Below, piece after piece: positions 16,119 through 24,150 of a DNA stretch of 39,322 nucleotides (the first letter of the stretch is position 1; the number at the start of each line of letters is the position of its first letter). Under the pieces are notes generated by a model that had not been told where the DNA came from, did not search any database, and saw only the letters and a program-made list of their open reading frames with translations. This DNA is from Bacteroidales bacterium (GTDB taxonomy: Bacteria > Bacteroidota > Bacteroidia > Bacteroidales > JAADJA01), in the NCBI GenBank assembly GCA_021740645.1, contig JAIOZL010000044.1:1-39322 (forward strand), given 5' to 3'. Both the position numbers and the translations under genes were made by a program.

Positions 16119-17672
16119 TTATTTAGGCGACAAAGTTATATAAGGAATCAATACTTCCTCCAGGGAAATTCCACCATGCTGAAAAGTATTTTTATAATAA
16201 TTCACATAGTAGTTGTAATTATTGGGATAAGCAAAGAAGTCATTTTTCTTGCAGAAAATATAGGATGAACTCATATTTAACTTTGGGAGGTAAATATCAT
16301 CCGGGTTTTTAACCTCATACACTTCTTTAGCTTTATATTGTAAAGCACGCCCGGTTTTATAGCGTAGGTTGGTATTGGTATTTCTGTCGCCCAACACTTT
16401 AACAGGATCACTAACTCTTACTGAACCATGGTCGGTGGTGATTATTACATCCGCCTTTTTTTCAGCCAGATAGTTAAATACCTCTTTCAGGGGTGAGTGT
16501 TCAAACCAGGATAAAGTTAATGAGCGATATGCGGGTTCATCATCTGCGAGTTCACGTATTATCTCCATCTCAGTACGCGCATGTGAAAGCATATCCACAA
16601 AATTATAAACGATTATATTCAACTCATTATGGATAAGGTTGGGCAGGTTCTCCACCAATTTGCGGCCCACATTCAGGTTCAGGACTTTGGTATAACTGAA
16701 TTTTACATTTTTCCCGTAACGTTTTAAATGCTCGTCCATCAACTTATCTTCAAACTGATTTTTGGTTCCCTCTTCATCTTCTCCCGTCCAGAATTGTGGA
16801 TATTTACGTTGGATCTCAGCAGGCATCAGGCCTGAGAACATGGCATTTCGTGCATATTGGGTAACAGTAGGTAAAATACTATAATAAATTTCATCCGACT
16901 TGATGCGGAAGTTTTCCTGGATAACAGGCTGAATAATTTTCCACTGGTCATATCTCAGGTTATCGATCAAAATCAGAAAAACAGGACGGTTACCTTTAAG
17001 TTTGGGAAATAGTTTTTCCTTCAGTAAGGTGTGGGATAACACAGGCTTCTTCGCAGTATTTCCATTAATCCAGTCAAAATATTTTTTTTCGATAAATCGG
17101 GCAAATACATGGTTGGCTTCTTGCTTCTGCATGTTGAGTACTTCTTTTATTCCGCCGTCGGAAGAAGCATCAATTTCAAGTTCCCATCTCACCAGTTGTT
17201 TATACACGTCCACCCATTCTTCAAAGTCAAGACCGCCGGATATCCTCATTCCTAACTGGCTAAAAGCCTGTTGGTACTGACTGGTGGTTTTTTCACTACG
17301 AAGTTTTTTATTATCCAGGTTACGCTTTAAGCTCAAAAGTATTTGGTTGGGATTTACCGGTTTAATAAGGTAATCCGCAATGTTGGACCCAATAGCCTCT
17401 TCCATTATTGTTTCTTCTTCACTTTTTGTGATCATTACAACCGGAAGGTTAGGGTTTTCCGTTTTTATCTGTTCGAGAGTTTCGATACCCGACAAGCCAG
17501 GCATTTGCTCGTCGAGGAAAACAATGTCATATGGATTGGCTTTCACCAGCTCCACCCCTTCTGCTCCATTATTTGAAGTATCTACGTGATATCCTTTTTG
17601 TTCCAAAAATAAAATATGAGGACGCAAAACATCAATTTCATCATCTACCCACAATATGCTTACATTTTCCAT
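16119..17672 (-). CDS. porX: T9SS regulator PorX (response regulator with PglZ phosphodiesterase domain)
   Basis: The product has 517 residues. Residues 1-120 are a CheY-like receiver with acidic pocket D10/D11, phosphoacceptor D54 (FLDEQMPG), T82 and K104 (LIKP). A helical linker spans about 120-205. Residues about 228-517 form a PglZ domain with an alkaline phosphatase-like fold: metal-site residues in LIDNLRYDQW (D237, D242), the probable nucleophile T271 in LPTVTQYAR, and TTDHGS near the end. In Porphyromonas gingivalis and Flavobacterium johnsoniae PorX is phosphorylated by PorY, dimerises, and controls T9SS gene expression and gliding; its PglZ domain cleaves cyclic oligonucleotides. 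The key residues are intact. The PorY kinase is not in the window. T9SS cargo genes on both sides fit this role. No clear -7 element lies directly upstream. Confidence 0.92.
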   Translation of the reverse strand: MENVSILWVDDEIDVLRPHILFLEQKGYHVDTSNNGAEGVELVKANPYDIVFLDEQMPGLSGIETLEQIKTENPNLPVVMITKSEEETIMEEAIGSNIADYLIKPVNPNQILLSLKRNLDNKKLRSEKTTSQYQQAFSQLGMRISGGLDFEEWVDVYKQLVRWELEIDASSDGGIKEVLNMQKQEANHVFARFIEKKYFDWINGNTAKKPVLSHTLLKEKLFPKLKGNRPVFLILIDNLRYDQWKIIQPVIQENFRIKSDEIYYSILPTVTQYARNAMFSGLMPAEIQRKYPQFWTGEDEEGTKNQFEDKLMDEHLKRYGKNVKFSYTKVLNLNVGRKLVENLPNLIHNELNIIVYNFVDMLSHARTEMEIIRELADDEPAYRSLTLSWFEHSPLKEVFNYLAEKKADVIITTDHGSVRVSDPVKVLGDRNTNTNLRYKTGRALQYKAKEVYEVKNPDDIYLPKLNMSSSYIFCKKNDFFAYPNNYNYYVNYYKNTFQHGGISLEEVLIPYITLSPK

Positions 17673-17815
17673 ACAAAGTTTATAAAGTTTAATTAGTTAA
17701 TTGAATTTAAAAGTAAAATCACGTCATAAAGGTACTTATTATCATTATGGGCTAAGGCGATAGGGCCAATAAAATTTATACTAACATAATGCAGAAATAC
17801 CTTTTTTATTGCCTC

Positions 17816-17848
17816 AATAAAAAATCGCAGTCATTTTTTGACTGCGAT
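17816..17848 (-). terminator. Rho-independent terminator with no annotated upstream gene
   Basis: A perfect 10-bp stem, ATCGCAGTCA (17824-17833) with TGACTGCGAT (17839-17848), has a 5-base loop. On the minus strand it is followed by TTTTTTATT; on the plus strand no T-tract follows. It therefore ends a leftward transcript, and it lies about 150 bases upstream of porX, which it would insulate. No leftward gene precedes it. Confidence 0.75.
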
Positions 17849-17893
17849 CTGCGAGAAGCAAAAGCTAAACAATGAGGTTATGATTTTATTCAT
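17831..17893 (-). CDS. Possible 20-residue peptide
   Basis: The frame starts with ATG and reads MNKIITSLFSFCFSQIAVKK, ending in TGA inside the loop-proximal part of the terminator stem. It is hydrophobic in the middle with charged ends. No clear ribosome-binding site is seen. A frame this short occurs by chance often, so this is only a possibility linked to the candidate RNA. Confidence 0.15.
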   Translation of the reverse strand: MNKIITSLFSFCFSQIAVKK

Positions 17894-17995
17894 ATTTGCT
17901 TAGCCATTTAATAAAGAGCATTTTAATGCATAATTATTAACCTTAAATTATGATTTAAAACTATTGGTAAAAATAATGCCCCTATCCGGTTTTTC

Positions 17996-18042
17996 TATCC
18001 CTGAATTCTGCCATATTTAAAATATGGCAGAATTCAGGGATA
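17996..18042. repeat. Perfect 23-bp inverted repeat (47-base palindrome)
   Basis: The left arm 17996-18018 (starting TATCCCTGAATTC) and the right arm 18020-18042 are exact reverse complements separated by a single base. No T-tract follows on either strand, so it does not look like a simple terminator. No transposase or target duplication flanks it. Confidence 0.9.
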
Positions 18043-18049
18043 TGTCAGT

Positions 18050-18078
18050 TATAAAATCCTACCTGGTAAGGTTTTATA
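18050..18078. repeat. Imperfect 14-bp inverted repeat
   Basis: TATAAAATCCTACC (18050-18063) and GGTAAGGTTTTATA (18065-18078) pair over 14 positions with one G-U type pair and one mismatch. It lies 8 bases from the perfect 47-base palindrome, within the candidate small RNA. Confidence 0.7.
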
Positions 18079-18109
18079 TTTCAATAATTCTGTAAAAATC
18101 TGTTCGTAC

Positions 18110-18139
18110 CAAAAATAGAAACATGAAACTTGAATGCAA
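18110..18139 (-). promoter_or_regulatory. Orphan Bacteroidota promoter pointing away from the HD gene
   Basis: The minus strand has TTG at 18139-18137, a 19-base spacer, then TATTTTTG at 18117-18110. Both elements and the spacing fit the Bacteroidota sigma-ABfr consensus. It is the best two-element match I found in the window, yet it precedes no gene. Confidence 0.45.
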
Positions 18140-18420
18140 TGTCTAAATTGAACAGCTAAATTTCATACTTTCAGAATTGTTAATTTGTTGATTAGGGGAG
18201 TCAGGTTTCTCTAATTTATCAGTGTAAATAGTTATACACTTTTACATACAGTTATCTTTTGGGAGTATATACCATTGCCAATAAAATTATTGAGAAGTCT
18301 GACCTGATTAAGAGAAAACATTCAAATTTCAATTCCTGAATATCTCCGGACTAACAGTTTTAGGTATTTATGAGAAAGTAAGTGGTCAATTATTTTCAAT
18401 ACATTTTCCCTCAAGTATAT

Positions 18421-18428
18421 TAACTTTG
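18421..18428 (+). promoter_or_regulatory. -7 promoter element for the HD phosphohydrolase gene
   Basis: TAACTTTG fits TAnnTTTG. It lies 17 bases before the TTG at 18446, which implies a very short leader. Confidence 0.5.
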
Positions 18429-18445
18429 CCTTTAAACAAATTAAC

Positions 18446-19675
18446 TTGCAGGTAAATAAGCGTAAAATAATCAACGACCCGGTTTACGGGTTTATCAATA
18501 TCCCTAGTGAATTGATATTTGACCTGATACAGCATCCTTATTTTCAGCGTTTGCGTAGGATCAAGCAATTGGGGTTAACACATTTGGTTTATCCAGGAGC
18601 ATTACATACTCGATTCCACCATAGCCTTGGCGCCATGCACCTGATGCAGGAGGCTATTGCCGTTTTGAAGATGAAAGGACAGAAGATCACACACGAGGAA
18701 GAAGAAGCGGTATTGATAGCCATATTGCTGCACGATGCTGGTCACGGCCCTTTTTCTCACGCACTTGAACACGCCATCATCAAAGGAAGTTCACATGAAG
18801 ATATATCAGGGTTGATCATGCAGGAACTCAATCGAAACTTTAATGGAAGACTGGAAACAGGTATTGCAATTTTTCAACATAAATATCCGAAGAAATTCTT
18901 ATCCCAGTTAGTTTCAAGCCAATTGGATATGGACCGGCTTGATTATCTCTCAAGGGATAGTTTTTTTACTGGAGTTTCGGAAGGTGTTATAGGTACGCAA
19001 CGTATAATCAAAATGTTGAATGTTAGTGGGGGCAACCTCGTGGTGGAGGAAAAGGGAATTTATAGCATCGAAAAATACATCATTGCGCGAAGGATCATGT
19101 ACTGGCAGGTATATTTGCACAAAACAGTGCTGTCTGCCGAAAACATGCTGATCAAAATTCTTGAAAGGGCAAAGTATCTTACAAAGGAAGGAAAGGAATT
19201 ATTCGCCACCCCGGCACTAAGTTTTTTCCTTAAAAACCAGCCGGGCTCAATTGAAGCATTTAATCAACCGGAAATCCTGAATCACTTTACAAATTTAGAT
19301 GACTTTGATATTTTAGCATCAATAAAGACCTGGACAAATGATCCGGATAAAGTATTGTCGTCGCTTTGTAAAAGATTGATCGATCGCAATTTATACCGGT
19401 GTGTGATACAGGCAGATGCATTTGATTATTTTTTCATTGAAGACCTCAAAGAAAAGATCACAAGCATTCTTCAACTTAAATCTGAAGAACTCATCTACTT
19501 TTTTATAAGTGATACGACATCTAATTATGCATATAATATCGGTCACGATAAAATTTTTATTCTATCTAAAGACGGCAAAGTAAATGAAATAGGTGCAGCT
19601 TCTGACCACCTGAATATATCCGTTTTGTCCAAAGCCACTACCAAACATTTTATTTGTTACCCAAAAGATATTTAA
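18446..19675 (+). CDS. HD-domain phosphohydrolase (dGTPase/SAMHD1-like)
   Basis: The product has 409 residues. The metal-binding HD residues are visible: H59 in HTRFHHSLGAMH, H96-D97 in LLHDAGHGPFSH, and the later aspartate in SSQLDMDRLDYLSRDSFF. The fold matches the cytoplasmic HD superfamily related to SAMHD1 and bacterial dNTP triphosphohydrolases; family members hydrolyse nucleotides, but the substrate of this Bacteroidota branch is not established. The start is TTG at 18446, since no ATG or GTG occurs in frame before the conserved KRKIINDPVYGFINIP, which begins at residue 5, and the -7 element sits just upstream. In other Bacteroidota this gene often lies between the porX/tsaE pair and lpxD, as it does here. 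Confidence 0.88.
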   Translation: MQVNKRKIINDPVYGFINIPSELIFDLIQHPYFQRLRRIKQLGLTHLVYPGALHTRFHHSLGAMHLMQEAIAVLKMKGQKITHEEEEAVLIAILLHDAGHGPFSHALEHAIIKGSSHEDISGLIMQELNRNFNGRLETGIAIFQHKYPKKFLSQLVSSQLDMDRLDYLSRDSFFTGVSEGVIGTQRIIKMLNVSGGNLVVEEKGIYSIEKYIIARRIMYWQVYLHKTVLSAENMLIKILERAKYLTKEGKELFATPALSFFLKNQPGSIEAFNQPEILNHFTNLDDFDILASIKTWTNDPDKVLSSLCKRLIDRNLYRCVIQADAFDYFFIEDLKEKITSILQLKSEELIYFFISDTTSNYAYNIGHDKIFILSKDGKVNEIGAASDHLNISVLSKATTKHFICYPKDI

Positions 19676-19813
19676 TCCCCCCTGATTTACCCTTAAAGTG
19701 ACCGGGTATGTGTCAACCGCAGCGAAAATGTCAAATAAGTGGATAGTACAGATGTTGTCCTATTTCAACCTATAAACAAAACAATTTCGCATTTTCACAA
19801 AAGCTATTTTCAC

Positions 19814-19821
19814 TATTTTTG
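19814..19821 (+). promoter_or_regulatory. -7 promoter element for lpxD
   Basis: TATTTTTG fits TAnnTTTG, 26 bases before the ATG at 19848. A weak TTTCG near 19786-19790 is the only -33 candidate. Confidence 0.45.
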
Positions 19822-19847
19822 CCACAAATACTTAACACAAGATTTTT

Positions 19848-20876
19848 ATGGAATTTTCAGCAAGTCAGATTGCCGCCCTGATTGGAGGGGAGATTATAGG
19901 TAATCCCGAGGTAAAGGTCTCCTATGTTTCAAAAATTGAAGAAGGGAAAAAAGGCACCGTCACCTTCCTCGCAAATCCGATATACACCAGCTATATATAC
20001 AATACCGAAGCCTCTATAGTTATTGTAAACAAAAATCTTGAACTTGAAAAAGAGGTCGTGGCAACGCTCATCATGGTAGAAGATGCATACATTGCTTTTG
20101 CAAAACTGTTGGAATATTATAATAAAATTAAACTAAACAAGACCGGGATAGCCAAAACGGCTGCTATTTCAGCTTCAGCCACCCTTGGAAAAGATGTTTA
20201 TGTGGGGGAGAATGCCGTCATTGGGGATAATGTCAGGATTGGGGATAACACCAAAATATACCCCCAGGTATTTTTGGGGGATAATTGTAAAATAGGCGAC
20301 AATACCACGATCTTTGCCGGAGTACATATATATTCTGACAATGTGATTGGTAATGATTGTATTCTTCACTCTGGGGTGGTGATTGGAAGTGATGGATTTG
20401 GATTTGCTCCGCAAGGTAGCCAGGATTATTTGAAAGTAGCTCAGATTGGGAATGTAGTAATAGAGGACCAGGTAGAGATTGGCGCAAATACAACTATCGA
20501 CAGGGCCACCCTCGGCTCCACTATCATTCGAAAAGGGGTAAAATTAGATAACCTTGTCCAGATTGCTCATAACGTAGAGATTGGTGAAAATACAGTAATC
20601 GCTGCTCAAAGTGGAGTTTCAGGTTCAACAAAAATCGGGAAAAACTGCATGTTTGGAGGGCAGGTTGGGATTATTGGCCACATCACCATAGCAGATGAAG
20701 TAAAAATTGCGGCCCAATCAGGAATAGGAAAAAGTATTATCAACAAAGGGGAGATAGTGCAGGGATCTCCCGCATTTGATATTTCAACTTACCGAAGGTC
20801 ATATGTTCACTTCAGAAACTTACCCAATATCAAATCAAAACTGGATGAATTGGAGAAAGAGATTAAAAAGAAGTAG
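19848..20876 (+). CDS. lpxD: UDP-3-O-(3-hydroxyacyl)glucosamine N-acyltransferase LpxD
   Basis: This is the third step of lipid A synthesis: transfer of a 3-hydroxyacyl chain from ACP to the 2-amino group of UDP-3-acyl-glucosamine, in the cytoplasm. Residues 1-100 form the uridine-binding domain ([20 protein letters not shown]). Residues about 105-315 are hexapeptide repeats of a left-handed beta-helix ([33 protein letters not shown]). The catalytic histidine is in [12 protein letters not shown] (about H241), and the second conserved histidine in GIIGHITI (about H278) is present. A C-terminal helix follows. The length of 342 is normal. A 274-base gap with short repeats separates it from lpxC-fabZ. 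Confidence 0.95.
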   Translation: MEFSASQIAALIGGEIIGNPEVKVSYVSKIEEGKKGTVTFLANPIYTSYIYNTEASIVIVNKNLELEKEVVATLIMVEDAYIAFAKLLEYYNKIKLNKTGIAKTAAISASATLGKDVYVGENAVIGDNVRIGDNTKIYPQVFLGDNCKIGDNTTIFAGVHIYSDNVIGNDCILHSGVVIGSDGFGFAPQGSQDYLKVAQIGNVVIEDQVEIGANTTIDRATLGSTIIRKGVKLDNLVQIAHNVEIGENTVIAAQSGVSGSTKIGKNCMFGGQVGIIGHITIADEVKIAAQSGIGKSIINKGEIVQGSPAFDISTYRRSYVHFRNLPNIKSKLDELEKEIKKK

Positions 20877-20884
20877 GTTGAGTT

Positions 20885-20934
20885 TAGTAATTAGTAGTTA
20901 GACTGTTAGATTGTTTGATTGTTAGACTGTTAGA
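20885..20934. repeat. Short direct repeats in the lpxD-lpxC gap
   Basis: The 14-base unit GTTAGACTGTTAGA occurs exactly at 20897-20910 and 20921-20934, separated by TTGTTTGATT. Just before it, TAGTAATTAGTA (20885-20896) is identical to bases 24065-24076 in the efp-lpxD2 gap. No T-rich tract or stem is associated. Confidence 0.8.
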
Positions 20935-21129
20935 CAATATATTATTTATCCACAGGATTGTTCGGTGCGATGGTCCTTATGTTGAAGACCTTTTTAAGAT
21001 ATCTTTCCTTTGTACATTAAAAAGCACCTCAAAGAATAAAAAACCACTTCAATTCAAGGCATTAATTTATAGTTAAACATTTGGTTAGTAGATTTTTAAT
21101 CATTTCAACCATATTAATTGAAATATCTT

Positions 21130-21137
21130 TATATTTG
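21130..21137 (+). promoter_or_regulatory. -7 promoter element for lpxC-fabZ
   Basis: TATATTTG fits TAnnTTTG, 13 bases before the ATG at 21151. It overlaps any longer frame beginning at TTG 21118, which supports the ATG at 21151 as the true start. Confidence 0.5.
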
Positions 21138-21150
21138 CCCGCTAATTATT

Positions 21151-22551
21151 ATGAGCGAGAAACAAAGAACAATTCAATCAAGCATTACCGTATCTGGCAC
21201 GGGTTTGCACACTGGTGTAGAAGTGAAACTTAAGTTCCAACCTGCCCCGGCTGGTCATGGAGTTCAATTCAGGCGTATTGACCTGGAGGGGCATCCCATA
21301 GTTTTAGCTGATTGCGATTTTGTACATGATACAAACAGGGGTACAACTCTGGCTAACAATGGCGCTATGGTTGGCACTGTGGAACATGTGATGGCCGCGA
21401 TTAAAGGAATGGAGATTGACAACTTATTGATCGATATTGACAATTTTGAAACCCCGATAAAGGACGGAAGCTCTAAATACTTTACCGAAGCCCTTCAAAA
21501 AGCAGGAATTAAAGAGCAGGAAGAGGATAAAAAAGTTTTCAATCTGGATAAAATCCTTACGTACACCGACCCTGAAAACGGAATAGAAATTATTGCTGTA
21601 CCCTCAGATGAATTCAGGGTATCGGTAATGATTGATTTTGGCACAGAAGTACTTTCTACTCAGAATGCTGCCATTCAGAGCATCAGTGAATTTAATACGA
21701 ATATTGCTATTTGCCGGACTTTTGTTTTTTTACATGAACTCGAATATTTACTTCAGAAAAACCTAATTAAAGGGGGCGATTTGAATAATGCCATCGTGTT
21801 CGTAAACCGTGTAATTGAGCAGGAAGAGCTTGATCGTCTTGCCAAATTGTTTAACAAGCCCTCAGTGCAGGTTTTAAGAAAGGGAATTCTTAATAATGTA
21901 GATCTTTATTTCGAAAATGAACCTGCAAGGCATAAACTGCTGGATGTTATCGGTGATCTTTCCCTGGCAGGAGTTACATTAAATGCCCATATTATTGCCC
22001 GGCGCCCAGGCCATAAAGCTAATGTTGAATTTGCAAAAATTATAAAACAGTACATCATGGATAAGGAAAAAAACAGGTTTAATCCACCATTTGATCTTTC
22101 TAAGACTCCTATTTATGATATAAACAGGATAAAAAAAATATTACCCCACAGGCCACCATTTTTATTGGTGGATAAAGTTATTGACATGGATGATCAGCAT
22201 GTGATCGGTATAAAAAATGTGACCATGAATGAAGACTTTTTTGTGGGTCATTTCCCTGATAAACCGGTTATGCCTGGTGTTCTTCAAATTGAAGCTATGG
22301 CACAGACAGGTGGTATATTCATGTTAAGTACAGTCCCTGACCCTGAAAACTATCTTACGTTTTTTCTAAAAATTGATAACGTAAAGTTTCGTAATATTGT
22401 AGTACCTGGCGACACCCTGGTTTTTAGTTTAAAATTACTTTCCCCAATCCGGCGAGGTTTATGTCATATGTCGGGGATAGGCTATGTGAACGATAAACCG
22501 GTAATTGAAGCCGAAATGTTAGCTCAGATATCAAAAAACAACAATCAATAA
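21151..22551 (+). CDS. lpxC-fabZ: Bifunctional LpxC-FabZ: UDP-3-O-acyl-GlcNAc deacetylase / 3-hydroxyacyl-ACP dehydratase
   Basis: The product has 466 residues. Residues 1-305 are LpxC, the zinc-dependent committed step of lipid A synthesis: the zinc ligand in GTVEHVMAA (about H79), FETPIKDGSS, and HKLLDVIGDLSLAG (about residues 260-273) with its zinc ligands. Residues about 315-466 are FabZ, the fatty-acid dehydratase: LPHRPPFLLVDKV and the catalytic GHFPDKPVMPGVLQIEAMAQ. The two activities compete for 3-hydroxyacyl-ACP, so the fusion may fix their ratio; this fusion is a known Bacteroidota trait. The start at ATG 21151 (MSEKQRTIQSSITVSGTGLH) matches the family, and the 11 codons upstream overlap the promoter. 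The lpxA gene begins 18 bases after the stop. Confidence 0.95.
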   Translation: MSEKQRTIQSSITVSGTGLHTGVEVKLKFQPAPAGHGVQFRRIDLEGHPIVLADCDFVHDTNRGTTLANNGAMVGTVEHVMAAIKGMEIDNLLIDIDNFETPIKDGSSKYFTEALQKAGIKEQEEDKKVFNLDKILTYTDPENGIEIIAVPSDEFRVSVMIDFGTEVLSTQNAAIQSISEFNTNIAICRTFVFLHELEYLLQKNLIKGGDLNNAIVFVNRVIEQEELDRLAKLFNKPSVQVLRKGILNNVDLYFENEPARHKLLDVIGDLSLAGVTLNAHIIARRPGHKANVEFAKIIKQYIMDKEKNRFNPPFDLSKTPIYDINRIKKILPHRPPFLLVDKVIDMDDQHVIGIKNVTMNEDFFVGHFPDKPVMPGVLQIEAMAQTGGIFMLSTVPDPENYLTFFLKIDNVKFRNIVVPGDTLVFSLKLLSPIRRGLCHMSGIGYVNDKPVIEAEMLAQISKNNNQ

Positions 22552-22569
22552 ATAATAATCTTTGTCCCT

Positions 22570-23367
22570 ATGAATCAGCCCCTAGCCTATGTCCATCCCC
22601 AGGCTCGAATTGCTAAAAACGCGGTAATAGAACCTTTTGTAAATATCGAACGCAACGTTGATGTGGGAGAAGGAACCTGGATAGGTTCCAATGTCACTAT
22701 TATGGAAGGCGTGAAAATAGGGAAAAACTGTAAGATATTCCCGGGTGCTGTTATAGGCGCTATTCCCCAGGATTTAAAATATGCAGGTGAAGATACTATT
22801 GTGGAAATTGGCGATAATACCATTATCCGCGAATTTGTTACCATCAACAGAGGTACCAGTGAAAGCTGGAAAACAGTAATTGGTAAAAACTGCTTACTTA
22901 TGGCTTATGTTCACATTGCGCATGATTGTTTTATCGGTGACTATGTAATCCTTGGTAATGCGACAAACCTTGCAGGCCATATCCATATCGAAGATTGGGC
23001 AATTCTGGGTGGGATGTGTGCAGTTCATCAATTTGTAAAAATTGGGGCACACGTATATATTGGAGGTGGTTCACTTGTGCGTAAGGATGTTCCGCCATTT
23101 ACTAAAGCTGCACGCGAGCCTATGACATATGCAGGGATCAATTCTATTGGTCTGCGCCGAAGGGGTTATTCCAATGAAAAAATCAATGAAATACAGGATA
23201 TTTATCGCTATATCTATGTCAAGAAGGGATATAATGTTACCCAGGCTGTCCGCTACATTGAGGCTAATATGCCCAGCACACCTGAACGGGATGACATATT
23301 AACTTTTATTTCTAAGTCAACCCGGGGTATTATGAAAGGCTATTCAAAGGTTGGCACCAACGCCTGA
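22570..23367 (+). CDS. lpxA: UDP-N-acetylglucosamine acyltransferase LpxA
   Basis: First enzyme of lipid A synthesis, transferring a 3-hydroxyacyl chain from ACP to the 3-OH of UDP-GlcNAc. The 265-residue protein shows hexapeptide repeats (VGEGTWIGSNVTIMEGVKIG), the catalytic histidine in YVHIAHDCFIGDYVILGN (about H118), the IGGGSLVRKDVPPFTKA turn and the helical C-terminal domain (INSIGLRRRGYSNEKINEIQ). It is 18 bases downstream of lpxC-fabZ and probably translated from the same transcript. It is a cytoplasmic homotrimer in known cases. Confidence 0.95.
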   Translation: MNQPLAYVHPQARIAKNAVIEPFVNIERNVDVGEGTWIGSNVTIMEGVKIGKNCKIFPGAVIGAIPQDLKYAGEDTIVEIGDNTIIREFVTINRGTSESWKTVIGKNCLLMAYVHIAHDCFIGDYVILGNATNLAGHIHIEDWAILGGMCAVHQFVKIGAHVYIGGGSLVRKDVPPFTKAAREPMTYAGINSIGLRRRGYSNEKINEIQDIYRYIYVKKGYNVTQAVRYIEANMPSTPERDDILTFISKSTRGIMKGYSKVGTNA

Positions 23368-23428
23368 TATCAGCAAATTAAATACCTAAAAATATATTAG
23401 CTAATGGCTGTGATTTATGATAATTCCT

Positions 23429-23436
23429 TAATTTCG
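23429..23436 (+). promoter_or_regulatory. Weak -7 element for efp
   Basis: TAATTTCG differs from TAnnTTTG at one position and lies 34 bases before the ATG at 23471. The 103-base gap from lpxA allows a separate promoter. Confidence 0.25.
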
Positions 23437-23470
23437 CAGCCACTTTTTGTTTAATCAATATTTATCTAGA

Positions 23471-24037
23471 ATGGCATCAACTTCAGATTTTAGAAATGGT
23501 TTAACCATTGAAATGAATAACGACCTTATGACGATTGTTGAATTTCAACATGTAAAGCCTGGGAAAGGGCCGGCATTTGTTCGTACTAAACTTAGAAATA
23601 TTAAAACAGGAAAAGTAATTCCTCACACTTTTACCGCAGGGGTAAAAATAGATATTGCCCGCGTAGAACGACGCCCTTATCAGTATCTGTATAAAGATGA
23701 TATGGGCTATATTTTTATGCATCTCGAAACTTTTGAGCAAGTTCACATCCCGGAAGAGATTATCAGTGCCTCTGCATTTTTGAAGGAAGGCCAGGAAGTG
23801 GAAATCCTGTATCATGCCGATACTGAAACTCCACTTTCGTGTGATATGCCGGCCTATGTGGTGTTAGAGATAACTTATGCCGAACCTGGTGAACGGGGAA
23901 ATACTGCTACCAACACCTTTAAGGATGCCACCGTTGAAACAGGGGCGACAGTCAAAGTTCCTTTGTTTATAAATGAAGGTGAAAAAATTAAGGTGGATAC
24001 CCGCTCGGGTGAATATTCTGAAAGAGTAAAAGAATAG
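23471..24037 (+). CDS. efp: Translation elongation factor P
   Basis: This 188-residue protein binds ribosomes stalled at proline runs and promotes peptide-bond formation. The N-terminal KOW-like domain includes [12 protein letters not shown], with the conserved tip lysine at K32. Two OB-fold domains follow ([20 protein letters not shown], then the C-terminal [20 protein letters not shown] with [16 protein letters not shown]). The ATG at 23471 gives the family-like [10 protein letters not shown]; a TTG at 23447 would add eight residues with no family support. No modification gene (EpmA/B or EarP) is nearby. Placement between lpxA and an lpxD paralogue is a gene order I know from other Bacteroidota. 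Confidence 0.95.
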   Translation: MASTSDFRNGLTIEMNNDLMTIVEFQHVKPGKGPAFVRTKLRNIKTGKVIPHTFTAGVKIDIARVERRPYQYLYKDDMGYIFMHLETFEQVHIPEEIISASAFLKEGQEVEILYHADTETPLSCDMPAYVVLEITYAEPGERGNTATNTFKDATVETGATVKVPLFINEGEKIKVDTRSGEYSERVKE

Positions 24038-24056
24038 CAAGGGGTAAGATTAGAAA

Positions 24057-24092
24057 CTAGTAAGTAGTAATTAGTAAGAAGTAGTTAGTAAA
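24057..24092. repeat. Degenerate TAGTAA-rich repeat in the efp-lpxD2 gap
   Basis: The stretch is built of units such as TAGTAAG, TAGTAATTAGTAAG and TAGTTAGTAA. It shares the exact 12 bases TAGTAATTAGTA (24065-24076) with the lpxD-lpxC gap (20885-20896). Nothing suggests that it is coding or a terminator. Confidence 0.6.
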
Positions 24093-24150
24093 ATGGGCTA
24101 ATTGCAATTTGCACCAGTAGCTTAAAACTAGCAGCCAAAAGCTAAATGAA

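Larger units (their letters stand above)
17816..18104 (-). ncRNA. Candidate small RNA of about 290 bases
   Basis: A consensus promoter (-33 ATTG with TTG at 18137-18139, 19-base spacer, -7 TATTTTTG at 18110-18117) and the strong terminator at 17816-17848 face the same way on the minus strand, with nothing but short frames between them. The predicted transcript would contain the two inverted repeats at 17996-18042 and 18050-18078 as stable hairpins. I do not recognise a known RNA family in it (no tmRNA, 6S, RNase P or SRP features seen). It could instead be the leader or remnant of a lost gene. Confidence 0.35.
17673..18445. other. Gene-free intergenic stretch between porX and the HD gene
   Basis: There is no plausible long coding region on either strand. 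The stretch holds a minus-strand terminator (17816-17848), a 20-codon minus-strand frame (17831-17893), a perfect 23-bp inverted repeat (17996-18042), an imperfect 14-bp inverted repeat (18050-18078), a minus-strand -7/-33 pair (18110-18139) and the plus-strand -7 element of the HD gene (18421-18428). Bases 18180-18400 look AT-rich and unstructured apart from a short AGTGTA/TACACT hairpin near 18222-18241. Confidence 0.7.

Noticed and set aside
17673..17700. -7 promoter element just upstream of porX (ACAAAGTTTA on the plus strand).
   Set aside because: It has one base too many between CAAA and TA to fit the reverse of TAnnTTTG.
18190..18315. Possible imperfect inverted repeat (AGTCAGGTTTCTC near 18200 against GAGAAGTCTGACCTGATT near 18291).
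   Set aside because: The arms match only over short blocks with gaps, so I could not call it a real element.
19709..19760. Two TGTCAA motifs 18 bases apart in the HD-lpxD gap, resembling the ends of IS21-type elements.
   Set aside because: No transposase, no second end and no target duplication are visible; two hexamers are weak evidence.
21118..21150. Longer LpxC reading frame starting at TTG 21118.
   Set aside because: The extra 11 residues overlap a full -7 promoter element and are not seen in LpxC; ATG 21151 fits the family.
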